Shown one piece after another: positions 10,646 to 25,029 of a stretch of 35,115 bases of DNA. The notes beneath the pieces are model-generated. The model did no database searches. It saw only the letters and a program-made list of their open reading frames with translations, and was not told where the DNA came from. Source of the stretch: Anaeromyces robustus. Lineage: Eukaryota; Neocallimastigomycota; Neocallimastigomycetes; Neocallimastigales; Neocallimastigaceae. Within the stretch, counting starts at the first letter, position 1. Each line of letters begins with the position of its first letter. A program made the position numbers and the translations under genes. The stretch covers positions 110,001-145,115 of the forward strand of contig MCFG01000146.1 of assembly GCA_002104895.1 (NCBI GenBank), read 5' to 3'.

Positions 10646-12096
10646 ATTAAATAAAATTTGGATACGATAGATTGAAATGATAAATTGAAAGATAAATTTA
10701 AAACTTTTTTAAATATTATTTTTTTATTCTTAATTTTCTAAATATTATAATATTTAATTATCGAAAAATGTATTATGAATTATAATCATTAAAACCTTTT
10801 TTTTTTTATTCTTTTATATTATTAAAAAAAAGTTTATTAGAAAACCGTTAAATGAAAACGGCTATTTAAAATTTTAAAATGAGTTTTATTTTTTTTTTCT
10901 ATTGTTCATTTTTCTTTTATATTTCATCTTATTCAATTTAAAATTATATCTCTAATTAATCTTTTTTTTTTTCTGTCTTTTATTTTATTTTATTAATATA
11001 TATTTATTATGTTAAATAAATAGCTTATATATATTTTTATTTATTAATGTTACTATTATTATTGTAATTCGATATATCTAATTATATATTGTTACTTTTA
11101 AAAAAAAAATTACTATAAACCGTTCATCCATTCATGAAAATAAAAAAAAAAAAAAAAGGCAATTAATAGTATTACAATTATTAAACTTTTTTCTTTTTTT
11201 TTATGTTTTACAGAAAAGAATTATTTAAATCATTTTAAAGTTTTAATCTTTTTTTTTTACAAAATAGTATTTTTTTGTTTTTTTTGTTTTTTTGTATTTT
11301 TTTTTTTTATTTTTATTATTATTACATATTTTTGTCTTTCAAGTTTTTTTTTTTTTTATATATATATCTCATAGATTAATAATAGATTACGTCTTATAAA
11401 GAACTTTATTTTTTTAAAAATTATTAATAAAAATTTTAATTAATATTTATTTTTTACACTAAAAAAATAATAATAATAATTAAAATAATTAAACAATTAA
11501 AAATAAATAATTTAATTAATAATATTACATTAAGGTTTATTGTTTTTCTAATTATATAATATCAATAAGGATGATATAATTATTAAAAAAAAAAAAGGTA
11601 AAAACAATTGTAATTAAATGATTTCATTAACATAAAAAAGAAAGTTAATGGAATCATTAATTATAGAACAAAATAAAATAAATATTGTTGTTTTTAAATA
11701 CTTTATTTTTAATTTTATTATTTTCCTAGTATAATTAACAAACTTAAAAAGAATGTGATAATAAAAATAGAAATATTTTTTTTTTTTAAGTCCAACTCAA
11801 ATTATTTAATAAAAAACACTACATATATTTAGTGTATTTTTACCTTCCTTAATTATTATTATTATTATTATTATAATGAAAAAAAATAAAAAGAAAAAAA
11901 GAAAAAAAAATAAAAAAAAGGTCAATCCACATAAACCAATCATCATTTAACAAAAGTTAATTATCCAAATATGGCAATTACATTAAATGGTATGTTACAT
12001 AACTGTCTATTATAAATATATATTGAAATTATGAAAGTATTAAAAATGGAATAACTAATAAATTAACTAATAAATAAAAAATAATATTAAATAAAA

Positions 12097-12135
12097 AAAA
12101 AATATCAAAAAAATATCAAAAAAAATATCAAATAA
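12097..12135. repeat. Short tandem repeat, unit about 11 bp
   Basis: Three to four copies of aaaaaatatca with A-run length variation. Confidence 0.7.
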
Positions 12136-12495
12136 ACATATTAATAATATATTAAAAAAATATAAAATATAAATAAATCAATAAATAAATAAATAAATAA
12201 ATAAAAAATTGGAAATAAATATAAATTTTGTAATTGCATATTTCATTTTCATTAGTATTATATATTAACATTTGGTATGACACTAAAAAAAAAAAAAAAT
12301 TTAATTTAAAATAAAAAAAGAAAATCAATAAAAAATTTACTTTTTTAGTAAAAATTTAATTAAAAAATGAATAAATTAATAAATCAAAAAAATACAAAAA
12401 GAAGAAGAAAAAAAAAAAAAAAAAAGAATACAAAAAATATTTACATATTACAATTATAAAATATATTATATATATATTAAAAAATAAAAAATATT

Positions 12496-12497
<2 letters not shown>

Positions 12498-12560
<63 letters not shown>

Positions 12561-12652
12561 TAGAAATTAATATAAATTAATATAAATTAATATAAATTAA
12601 TATAAAAAAAAAAAAAAAAAAAAACATGTAAACTATTATTAATTAATTTATT

Positions 12653-12703
<51 letters not shown>

Positions 12704-12765
12704 TTATTTATCTATCTATTTATTATTTATCTATTTATTTATTTACTTATTTATTTATTTATTTT
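12498..12765. repeat. Composite microsatellite block
   Basis: TTTA array (about 12498-12561), then five copies of a ~10-bp unit attaatataa (about 12564-12604), an A-run, and a second TTTA array (about 12650-12765) interrupted by ttatctattta variants. Confidence 0.85.
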
Positions 12766-13140
12766 TTATATTTATATTCATATATATATTCAACGTGGCA
12801 CAATTATATTTTAAAATCAATTTTGAAACTAAAAATATATATATTCAAAGTTTAACCCTTAATAAGATTTGTATTTAGAAACTTACTTATTCAAACACAG
12901 TCCTTGAATAGTATTATGAATATTATTTTATGCTTTCTTTTCCTTCTTATTTCAATAATTTTAACTCTGATAAAATACAAAATTATTGTTTCATTTTTTT
13001 TGGACCGACAAAGAGTTAACAAAATTTTTTTATGTTTGTTGATTTTTCTATGTTATTTATATATCATTTCTATATATATATATATATTTTGCATATTTAT
13101 TTATTTATTTATATATTTATTTATTTATTTATTTATTTAT

Positions 13141-13288
13141 TTATTAATTCATTCATTCATTCATTTATTTAATTATTTATTTATTCATGTATTTATTCAT
13201 GTATTTATTTATTTATTTATTTATTTATTAATTCATTCATTCATTCATTTATTTAATTATTTATTTATTCATGTATTTATTCATATAT

Positions 13289-13308
<20 letters not shown>
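13141..13308. repeat. 84-bp tandem duplication of a TTTA/TTCA-derived block
   Basis: Two 84-bp units (13141-13224 and 13225-13308) start with ttattaattcattcattcat and run on through identical TTCA and TTTA stretches, with one clear g/a difference near the end of the second. They lie within a larger TTTA field (about 13095-13345). A duplication of a block that is itself degenerate microsatellite implies a later segmental event rather than simple slippage. Confidence 0.85.
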
Positions 13309-13319
<11 letters not shown>

Positions 13320-14633
13320 TTATTTATTTATTTATGTATTTATTTATTACATGTTTTTATATTTGTTTATTTTCATGTACAATTTTGTGTTAGATTTTCG
13401 TTTATTGTACATGTTATATATATATTATATATATTATTGAATATATTGTATAGTTCTGCTTATATATTTATTTATCCTAAATGTACATGGTAAGCCACCA
13501 ATTTTAAAAAAAATTTTATATAAATAAATAAACAAATAAACAAATAAATAATACATAAAAGAAATAGATAACAAATTTTAATCTTTTTTTATTATACGAC
13601 AATGTTTATTTATAATATATTATATTAATTATATTATAAATAATGTAAATAATGATTAATAAATTATTTATTATTTAATACAATTATCATATTAACTATT
13701 AGCTATTTTATAATGATTCATTATTGGTAGTTTTTTTTTAAAAAAATATGATGAGCAATTACCAAACATTTTATAATAAAAAATAATAAAAATATATAAA
13801 CTAATAACCTATTTTTACATTTTTTAATGTATTTTTAATACTTCGCAAATTTACAAAAATAATATATTATAATAAAAAGAAAAGAAAAAAAAATAAAACC
13901 TTTTTATTATTATTTGTATTTATAATTTATTTTTTTTATACCATACCTTTTTATTTAAAATTGTTATAAGCAAAGAGATGAGTCAAATAAATAAATAAAT
14001 AAAAAGTAACAAGAAATTTTAATGACTTACTATAATTGTATTACGTATAATACCATTTTTAGATAAATAATAATTTTGTTCAAATTATTCCATTTACATT
14101 TACATTAATGTTACCTTTTTTTTTTTTTTTTAAGATTATTACAATTATGGTGAATATTTTAAATAATAAAAAAATTATAATGAAATATAAAATTAAAAAA
14201 AAAAAAAAAGAAGTATGGTAATTATTTAGATTAATTACCATTTATTTAATTATTTTGTATTTTTGTTTATATTAAAAATAAATTTTTAATTTTTTAATAG
14301 GAATAATTCTTTTAATTACATATAACTAAATGGCAAATTATACCAATTACCAATTAGTGGCTAATACTTTTAAAATTTTAAAATAAATATTTTTAAAAAG
14401 TTTAAAGTATTAATTATTATAATATTATTAAGAAGAAAAATAACTTAATAATAATAATAATATTTAAAATATATATATATTCAAATAATTAATATAAATC
14501 TAAAGTACTACTACAAGTTTATTGTTCATAAAATTATATATAATACAAAAATCTTACTTACTATATATAGAAATAAATCTATCTCTTACCATTTCGGATT
14601 CAATGCACATTGGTTTATTTATAGATTTTGTAC

Positions 14634-14659
14634 TTGAACCTAGACTAGTCTAGGTTCAA
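14634..14659. repeat. Perfect 26-bp palindrome
   Basis: Thirteen base pairs are symmetrical about 14646/14647, with five G/C pairs (core cctagactagtctagg). It is unusual for being GC-containing in this AT background. It opens an island of higher complexity that continues to about 14940. Confidence 0.9.
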
Positions 14660-14728
14660 TTACTACAAACTCACAAAAAGAAAAAGTTTAATCTACTACA
14701 TAAGTTGAAATTTCCAAGATAATTCCCA

Positions 14729-14920
14729 ATGATATATAGTATTCGCAATATGATATTTTATTATTTAATTTCTTTCTACGATTTTTTTTTACATACGTTG
14801 TATAAATGCGCTCCTCTCCTTATACTAACCATAATAATAATATACCTTGCCACAATATATAAGCCTCTCTATAGGAAAATGGCCATACTTGAGGAAATGG
14901 ATGTGTTAGATATATCATAA
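14729..14920 (+). CDS. Doubtful 63-codon open frame with one hydrophobic segment
   Basis: The only plus-strand frame in the gene desert that is not microsatellite. It encodes 63 residues with a hydrophobic stretch (LLILTIIIIYLATIY, about residues 30-44) and a charged tail ending EEMDVLDIS. An in-frame stop lies just upstream of the ATG, and an A-rich run follows the stop codon. Codon usage includes G/C bases that are rare in neighbouring noncoding DNA. It could be a remnant exon, part of a decayed mobile element, or chance. I do not recognise it. Confidence 0.2.
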   Translation: MIYSIRNMIFYYLISFYDFFLHTLYKCAPLLILTIIIIYLATIYKPLYRKMAILEEMDVLDIS

Positions 14921-15316
14921 TAACCAGGATAGAAACTGATCTGTAAAAATATATAAAAATAAAAATAAAAAAAAATTAATCCATTTAAAAAGGAATAATT
15001 TAAATTTAAATTAATATATTACTGGTAATTTAATTAAAAAAAAAAAAAAAAAAGAAATTCATTTATCTATATTATATGGTATTTTTTTTTTTTTTTTTTT
15101 TTTTTTATTAATTTTATTAAATATATACTTTATTTAAATAGATATTTTACTTTATTTTACTTTTTATATTAACTTTGATTAAAATATGGTGAAAAAAAAA
15201 AATTCTACATGTGCTTTTTTTATTATTATTAATTTTATTAAATATATATTTTATTATTTTTTTTGTATTATTATTTATAAATTACTTTTCATTATTTTTA
15301 TTGTGTCTTTTTTTCT

Positions 15317-15318
15317 AT

Positions 15319-15368
<50 letters not shown>
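15317..15368. repeat. (TTTA)n microsatellite
   Basis: About 52 bp of TTTA on the plus strand. Upstream, a direct repeat of about 28 bp (attaattttattaaatatat...) occurs near 15107 and 15229. Confidence 0.9.
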
Positions 15369-15372
<4 letters not shown>

Positions 15373-16088
15373 ACATAAATATAAGTCATGATAAAATGAT
15401 TAGGTTAAGTAGCTTATAAAAACTAAAAAATCTAACCTATAATATTAAATGTTATAATATCTATAGACATTTAAAGAGTAAAAAAAAAACATATAAATAT
15501 TATATAAATATATGAATTATAATAGTATTTTTTTATTAATTATTATTATTATTAATTGGAATATTAATATTCCTTTAATTTTTCATATATATTTTGATTG
15601 TTTAAATTCGTATTATATGAAATTAGAAAATTTATGAGTTTTTTATTACATTATACTAATTAATATAAAAATTTATTTATAAAGAAATGATAATGTCTTT
15701 TTTTTTTTTAAAAAAAAAATAAAGTCTCGATAATTTGGTTCAAAATTGATTCACAATTAATATTAATTATTGTTATGTTCTCAATATTGTTATTTTAATG
15801 GGTTTTTATTTAATAATTAATTAATTAACATTAAGATATTGATTGTAAGTTCTAAATAATATTAGTAGTATGAAATGAAATAAAAAAAACTTCTTTTTAC
15901 ATTATAATTTATTTCTTTTTTTTAATTCAAACATTATATTATAATATAGCTATAATAAAGTTTTAATTATTTATACTGTTGATATTAATAAAAATAAAAG
16001 TAATTAATTCATATTTAGGTTTATAGTTTTTTAAAAATCAAATATATATATTTAATAAAAAAAATTGATAATATATGGATTCTAAATT

Positions 16089-16089
16089 A

Positions 16090-16170
<81 letters not shown>
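16089..16170. repeat. (TTA)n microsatellite, about 27 copies
   Basis: Uninterrupted TTA on the plus strand for about 82 bp. Confidence 0.95.
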
Positions 16171-16171
<1 letters not shown>

Positions 16172-17590
16172 TTGTTGGGTTTTAAAGTTATATAAAAAAT
16201 TAATATATTAATAATAATAATAACAAAAACTAAAAATTATATATAAAAAAATTGTATTAAAGGTTAAGAGTTGTCGGGATATAATCAAGAGAAAATATAT
16301 TCATTGTTTTGCTTTATTTTAGTAATACAGAAGGTTTTCTCAATATTTTCATGTTAAAAAATTTGTGTATCGTTAAAGAATGAGTAAAAATTAGGACAGA
16401 AATTAATTTATTAGAATGTTATATGTTATATCTCTTTTAATTAGTAAATATAATCATATTCTATACTTGAATTTTGGGGTCAAACAAAATACTTATTTTA
16501 TTTATCTGATTAGATGGTTACATCGTTCTCAAATAGAATAAACTTTACCAAATATATCAGAACTGATAATCAATAGAATATATAAATTAAAATTCTTCAT
16601 TCTTTTCTTTAAATAAGCTACACTAAAAAAAAAAAAAAATTTTTTTTCTTATTATAATAACAAGAAATAAATTACATACTGTCAATAATTGTTATTAATC
16701 AAAATAACATTTTGTGTGACTTTTATTAACAATAAAATAACTTAACTTTTTGAATCTGGTAATAGTTCGTTAATAAAAAAAAAAAAAAAAAAAGAAAAAT
16801 AATTTTTTTTTTTTTTTTTTGGATTTATTATATAATAATAATTATATATATATATATTATATCATTATGTTACTGTATTGCTTATATTATTATTATTGTT
16901 TACCGAACTTTAATTCATTTATTATTATTTTATATGTAACCTAAATTATTTTTAGGTCATTATCCCTTAGAACTAGTTGATTTGAATTACTTAAAAAACA
17001 AAATATTAAAAGAAATATAGAGTCAATTAAAAATTCATAATTTATTAGAAATATCATTATTAAATTTGCTCTTATTATTTATTTAATATATATTTTATTT
17101 TTATTTTATTTTTAATTTTATTAAAAAAATAAAAAAAAAAATTATAAGAAAATTTATTTTCTACATACATACTATTTATACTATTTGGAAATAATATGTA
17201 TAATTTTTTTTATTTTAATTAAAATTTATTAGATATTAATATTTCAATTTTATTGTTTAAAAAAATTATATAATAAATATTTAATAATTTTTTTTTTTAT
17301 TTTTAATTTTTTTTTTCTAATTTTATTCTTATTCTTATTCTTATTCCTATTCTTATTCTTATTATAGTTATTATTACTATAATATTTTTTTTTATTTTTA
17401 TTTTCATTTCATTTCATTTTTTTTTTTCTCTCAGTTTGTTTAATTTTTGAATTACTAAATTATTAAATCAATATATATATATATATATATATAAATATTA
17501 GATAATAATCTAATTTCTATTTTTCTATAAAATATTTTATTGAATTTATTTATATTTTTATATTTTTATATTTTTATATTTTTATTATTT

Positions 17591-18648
17591 TTATTTAATA
17601 TGACGATGAGTACGAAGACCTCTGAAAACTCCTCTTGTATAACAACAAAAAACAAAAAATATTAAATAGAAAGTAAATTGAAATGCAACAGCATAATAAA
17701 TATAATGATATGAAGTTTTTTGAATTTCACAAATTCCATTATTACATTTTCCAGTAATACATTGTTCGTTGTTAGTACAAAATTCATTTTTCTTTCTTTT
17801 ACATTCTAATACGGTTGTTATAATAGAATGTTGAGTTTCACATTGAATAATAGGATTATTTTTGTTAGCGATACATCTTCCATTTTCACATATTCCAGAA
17901 TAACATTGTTCATTATTATTACAATAATGTGTATTACATTTATCAAAATTATCTGTAGTTTGACAAGTTTCAATAATTAAATCATATTTTGTTTTTTGTT
18001 GTATATCTGGTATAATATAGTCATAGGAAGCAGAAGTTTCATTGGGTTCAATGGCAATACAATTTTCATTACTATTATTTTCATGGCAGAAATACAAATA
18101 TTGACAACGACCTGCTTCCTTTTTTTTACTTATTATAGAATCTCTTTCAGATTTTGAAAAATTTTTATTATTAATATTTATATAATCATCTTCTAAATTT
18201 TTATTAAATACATAACACATATAAGGTAAATCATTACAATCTTTTAAAGTTTGACATTGAGTATTATTTTTATCACTATTTATGAATTATATATAGAATA
18301 ACATAATATTATACCATGATATGATATGATATCATATCATATAAAATGATATATAATTATAATTTAGTTAATTATTAATAAATGAAATTTGTATAGTAGT
18401 TTTTTAATAAATATAATTATATATTTAAAGTATTTCTACAATTATCTTTTTTTAATAAATATATATATATATATCATATTATTAAAATAAAAAATATAAA
18501 AAACTTACTATAAAACTAATTCTTCTTCACCTTTACTATTAATTCTGTATATACCTTTTTCTTTTTGACTGTATTTAAATGGTGTTTTTACATATCCTAA
18601 TACTATTTTAATAATAAATAAGTATGCAATAATTGTTTGAAATTTCAT
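17591..18648 (-). CDS. Cysteine-rich type I membrane protein, two exons
   Basis: Exon 1 is 18648-18509 and exon 2 is 18275-17591. The intron 18508-18276 starts GTAAGT and ends AATAG, splitting a Tyr codon, and the join gives 274 residues. Residues 1-18 are a signal peptide (MKFQTIIAYLFIIKIVLG). The ectodomain has many cysteines and several N-glycosylation sequons. Two modules near the membrane have identical spacing C-x5-C-x4-C-x4-C (CNNNEQCYSGICENGRC and CTNNEQCITGKCNNGIC), like small disulfide-knotted EGF- or EB-type repeats. Residues about 240-259 form one transmembrane helix, followed by a short basic tail (TRGVFRGLRTHRHIK). The protein is not recognised by name; a surface receptor or adhesion role is only inferred. 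The 5' ATG is preceded by AAAA. Confidence 0.8.
18319..18342. repeat. Perfect 24-bp palindrome inside the intron of the cysteine-rich gene
   Basis: Twelve base pairs are symmetrical about 18330/18331, built from atatgatatg units, with no loop. It lies entirely in the intron 18276-18508, where it would fold as a hairpin in the pre-mRNA. Confidence 0.85.
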
Positions 18649-20175
18649 TTTTAATTTTAATTTTATTTTTTTTAAATTAATATATATTAATTATAAAAAT
18701 TACAAATTAATAATTTATTTTTTTATTTAAAATAAAATAGTTAATTAATATGTTATTAAATAAATTATTTTTTAATTAATTAAAGAATAAAGGTATTTTT
18801 TTCTTATAAAGATTTCTTTTTTAAAATGTATTCCTTTACAATTCCTTTACATATATTAATAATTTCATAATAAATCTTCGAAATAATATAATATATTATT
18901 ATTACAATAGTAATTAATTGAAATATATAAAAAAAATATTAATTATGTCGAAATTTCATAATAGAATGAATTAATATATATATATATTAACGACGTTTAG
19001 CAAAACAAACAAACAAATAGACTAAAAAAAAAAAAAAAAAAAAAAAAAAGAAGATTAATAATAATAAAAGAAAATATATGTAAATTTTGTTTCTAATAGT
19101 TTAATACCTATTTTTTTATTTTATTAATAATCTTTAATAATAGAGTTTATATTCTAATATTCATTTTTCTGTATATTGGAAACATGCATATATATTGAAT
19201 TTCAATTTCATGTTATTAAATATTATTATTGTTTTCTATTATTTTATTAATTAACTATTTATTAAATTTATTATTATTATTATTATTTTTTATTTATATT
19301 TTTACATTAATATTATGTTTTTTTTTTTCTTTTTTCTTTTTTCTTTTTTCTTTTTTTTTTCTTTTTTTTTTTTTTTAATTTTATTTTATTTTATTTTCCG
19401 TTTAATTATGTTTTTTGTTCCAAATAAATTAAATTATTATATAAAGGTTACACAAATATAAAAATATTTTATTTTTTTTTTCAATATTTATTTATTTATT
19501 TATTTATTTATTTATATAATTTTTATCTAATTTTTATATTATATATATGAATATATATTTATTTTGCTATTATTATACGTTAAACCTTTTCATAAAAAAT
19601 TTGCATAAATATAAATATTGATTTGAATTAATTTTAATTATTATATTTGCATATAAAGAAATTTTAATAATAATTAAAATAATATTATAAGGATTTCGTG
19701 TAACATATCCTATTTAATATTATTATAATTTTTTGAGAATTTATATCTATTTATATATAAATATTTCATTAATTTGTTTTATTTTATAATGATTTATGTT
19801 ATTAATTTGCTTATTTTTGAATAAAAATTCTAGTTTATTTAGTTTTTATATATTTAAGAGTAACATTTAATTTTTGCTTTAATTTAATAAAATAAATGTG
19901 GTTTTTATACTTTAATATTTAATAAAAAGATTTATATTTTTATTCGGATATATTTTTTAAATGATATTTCTATATAATAATTTATTTGTACTATAAAGTT
20001 AGTTAAATATTAAATCTATTATTCTTAAAAAAAAATATCATTTATTTATTTTTTTAATTGTGTATTGAAATAATATAATTTTATAGGTAATATTAAAAAA
20101 ACATTATTTTTATGAAGATTATACAATACAATAATATATATATATTTACTTTTGATTAAATTATTTTTCAATCAA

Positions 20176-20215
<40 letters not shown>

Positions 20216-20579
20216 CAAAAATTTGTATTTTTAATTATTAAAATTTTTATAACATTTTTATTATAATTATTTATATAGTTATTCCATTTGGAATATAAAA
20301 ACTAATAATAGAATAATTACATTTTGTTATATTTTATCATAGTATTTTTTTTTTTTTTTTTTTTTTTTTGCAATTATTATTCTTCCTAAAAAGTACATTA
20401 ATTCTCATTATTATTTATTATTTATTATTTTTATTAATTTTTTTTATTATAAATTTGTTTGTTGGTTGCTATCATTAATTATAAGATATTTATTAATAAT
20501 ATACATATATATTTATTGAATATTTGAAATATTATTATTATATATTTTCAATATAAACATATATATATTTTTTTATTCA
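18649..20579. other. Intergenic, AT-rich
   Basis: About 1.9 kb between the start of the cysteine-rich gene and the end of the AMMECR1 gene. It holds an A26 run (19024-19049), a repeated cttttttt tract (about 19328-19366), a TTTA array (about 19487-19516) and a T24 run near 20346. No gene or RNA was seen. Confidence 0.75.
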
Positions 20580-22656
<2,077 letters not shown>

Positions 22657-23400
22657 TTTTTTTTTAAATATATATATTATAAATTTATTATTATAAAATA
22701 GTAAATTGAATATATATTATTTATTTTTTTTTTCTATATTTATACTTTTAAATATAAAAAGTAATTTAAAAAAAAGTGATATAATAGATATTTTATATAT
22801 ATTTTCTTTTTTTTTTTTTTTTTTAACTAAATAATATTTAAAAAATAAAAAACATTGTATTAAGAAGAGTTTATTTATTATATTTAAGAATTATATATAT
22901 TTTCTTATTTTTCTTCTATTTTTTTTTTTTTTTTGTTAATAAATAACACTGATAAATAGAAGTATTTTATATCAATTATTTTATATATTTTATTAATATT
23001 ATTTAAAGAAAATTTACATGTTCAGAAAAAGAATTATATTTATGTAAATATCACTTTTATTTTCTTTTTTCTTTTTTCTTTTTTTTTTATTAAAGGTTAA
23101 AATTCTTTTTTGTAAATATTCTATCTTAATAATTTATTTGAATATTATTAAATGTTTATTTAATTATTTATTATAAATTAATATTTAATCAGATATAATG
23201 TAATATATTGTTAATAATAAATAATTAATAATTAACAATATTGTAAAATAACTATTGTAAATAAATAAAATAAAAAATTAATAATTAATTCTAAAAAAAT
23301 TACTAATAAAGAAATTATTAATTTAGTTTTAAAATTATTTAATTAAATTTCTTATGTATTTATTAATAAATAAATTATTAAAAAATAAATTATTAAAATT

Positions 23401-23493
<93 letters not shown>

Positions 23494-24333
23494 GAAAAAC
23501 AATATGAAAGAAAAAAAGTATAACGTTTTTTTTTTTTGTGAAAGATTTTTTATTAATTATAGGATATGAAAATAATAAGTGTTACACATTAATTATTAAC
23601 ATTTGATGGATTTTTATATATACATATAATATATCGTGTTTTGTGTGTTAATATTTAAAGTAAAGAAATCAAAGTAAAAAAAAAAAAAATAAATAAAAAT
23701 AAAAAAAGAAGAAAAAGAAAGAATATAAAATAATAATAAAATTATATATATATATATAAAAAAGAAATAAAAGAAAAATAATAAAATTTGGAGTAAACAA
23801 AAAATAAAAAAAAAAATTAAAATATATAAAGGATGCTTTTTTTCTTATTCATTAATGATAATTTCTTTCTATTCTTTTTTTTTTTTATGTGTATATGTGT
23901 GTGCATGCGTTGTATGATATAAAGAGATTAAATAATTAAATAAATTAAAAAAGAAATAAAAAAAACTAAAATAATAAATTAAAGTATTTGATATTTTTAG
24001 AAAAGAAAAAAAAGCTATAAACCTATATCTATTTTAATATTATTTTATATATATTTTCTTAATCAATATGTGTAAATTTTAGGTTTGATTTTAATAATTA
24101 TTGAATTATTATTTATAATTATTATTTTTTCTTTCTTTCTTTTTTTTTTTTTTTTTTTTAATATATTCTTATTAATCTTATTATAAAATATTCTTTTTTT
24201 TTATTTTTTTATTTCATAATTGCATAGTCTTTTTTTTTTTTTTTATTTTTAGTAAAAAAAACATTTTGTTTAATTTTATCACTATTTGCTTGTTCTTTTT
24301 TTTTCTAAATTTTTTTGATTTAGTTTTTTACTT
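22657..24333. other. Intergenic, AT-rich
   Basis: About 1.7 kb between the AMMECR1 start codon and the stop of the basic nuclear protein gene. It contains an AAT array, an 11-bp stem-loop (atattgttaat 23205-23215, attaacaatat 23231-23241) and several homopolymers. No gene was seen. Confidence 0.75.
23400..23491. repeat. (AAT)n microsatellite, about 30 copies
   Basis: Uninterrupted AAT on the plus strand for about 90 bp. Confidence 0.95.
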
Positions 24334-25029
24334 TTAGTTCTTTTCAGTTTCAGTTTTTTGAGTTTCTTCAGATTTTCCATTCTTTAAAACGTCCATAATC
24401 TTTTCTGGACCTAAGGAGTTTATAGTATTACATAAACCTTTACTGAGAATCTATTTCAATCATTAAAAAAAATTTTTTTTTTAAAAAAAGAAGTTTAATT
24501 AATAATTTTTTAAATCATTTTTATTTAATATTATTATTTCAATCAATAACTTTTTCTTTCTTTCTTTTTAAAATTAGTACATTTCTTATTTATATTATTA
24601 TATTCTAATTATTTATTTATATCTACTTACTTCACTATTAACAACACATCTGACATGCTTTAAATTAGAAGCATCAACGTTCTTTAAAATATTCTTACGT
24701 TTTTGTTCATTGTACTTCTTTGAAATCTTTTTACCACCAACCTTTTTAGAACCACGCTTCTTATATTTGTTAAAGTTTGGTTTTGGAGTAATTTCACTTG
24801 GTTTAGTTCCATTTAATTCATTAATTTGACTGTTTAATTTTTTCTTCATATTCTTTAATTCACTATCTATTTCTTCATGTTCTCTCTTTCTACTCTTCTT
24901 AGTTGGAGAAGTTGGAGCATCATTTTTACTTAATTTAGCTTTTTTTGTTGGAGAGGCTAAAGCATCTTTTTTATCAACTTCACCAGCATTGTATGGGTTC
25001 TTTCCACGAAGTCTAGTGTTGTATGGCAT
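24334..25029 (-). CDS. Small basic, probably nuclear protein with possible C-terminal helix-hairpin-helix, two exons
   Basis: Exon 1 is 25029-24631 and exon 2 is 24450-24334; the 180-bp intron starts GTAAGT, ends AATAG and falls between codons. The product has 171 residues. The first 115 residues are strongly basic with two SPTKK repeats (ASPTKKAKL and TSPTKKSRKREH), which resemble both proline-directed kinase sites and DNA minor-groove-binding SPKK motifs, plus clusters fitting bipartite nuclear localisation signals. A short charged helix (EEIDSELKNMKKKLNSQINEL) may be a coiled coil. The C-terminal part (KHVRCVVNSE then LCNTINSLGPEKIMDVLKNG) fits a helix-hairpin-helix of the kind seen at the end of chromokinesins such as KIF22, with SLGPEKIMDVL as the hairpin. 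This domain call is inference. No orthologue is recognised with certainty. Confidence 0.7.

Noticed and set aside
12904-13440. 178-codon plus-strand frame
   Set aside because: More than half is TTTA/TTCA array translation; the short N-terminal part is hydrophobic with no recognisable domain, and AT-rich sequence easily gives such peptides.
15104-15255. Direct repeat of about 28 bp flanking about 95 bp, resembling a target-site duplication
   Set aside because: No poly(A) tail or terminal structure lies at the expected ends, and the repeat is almost pure A/T.
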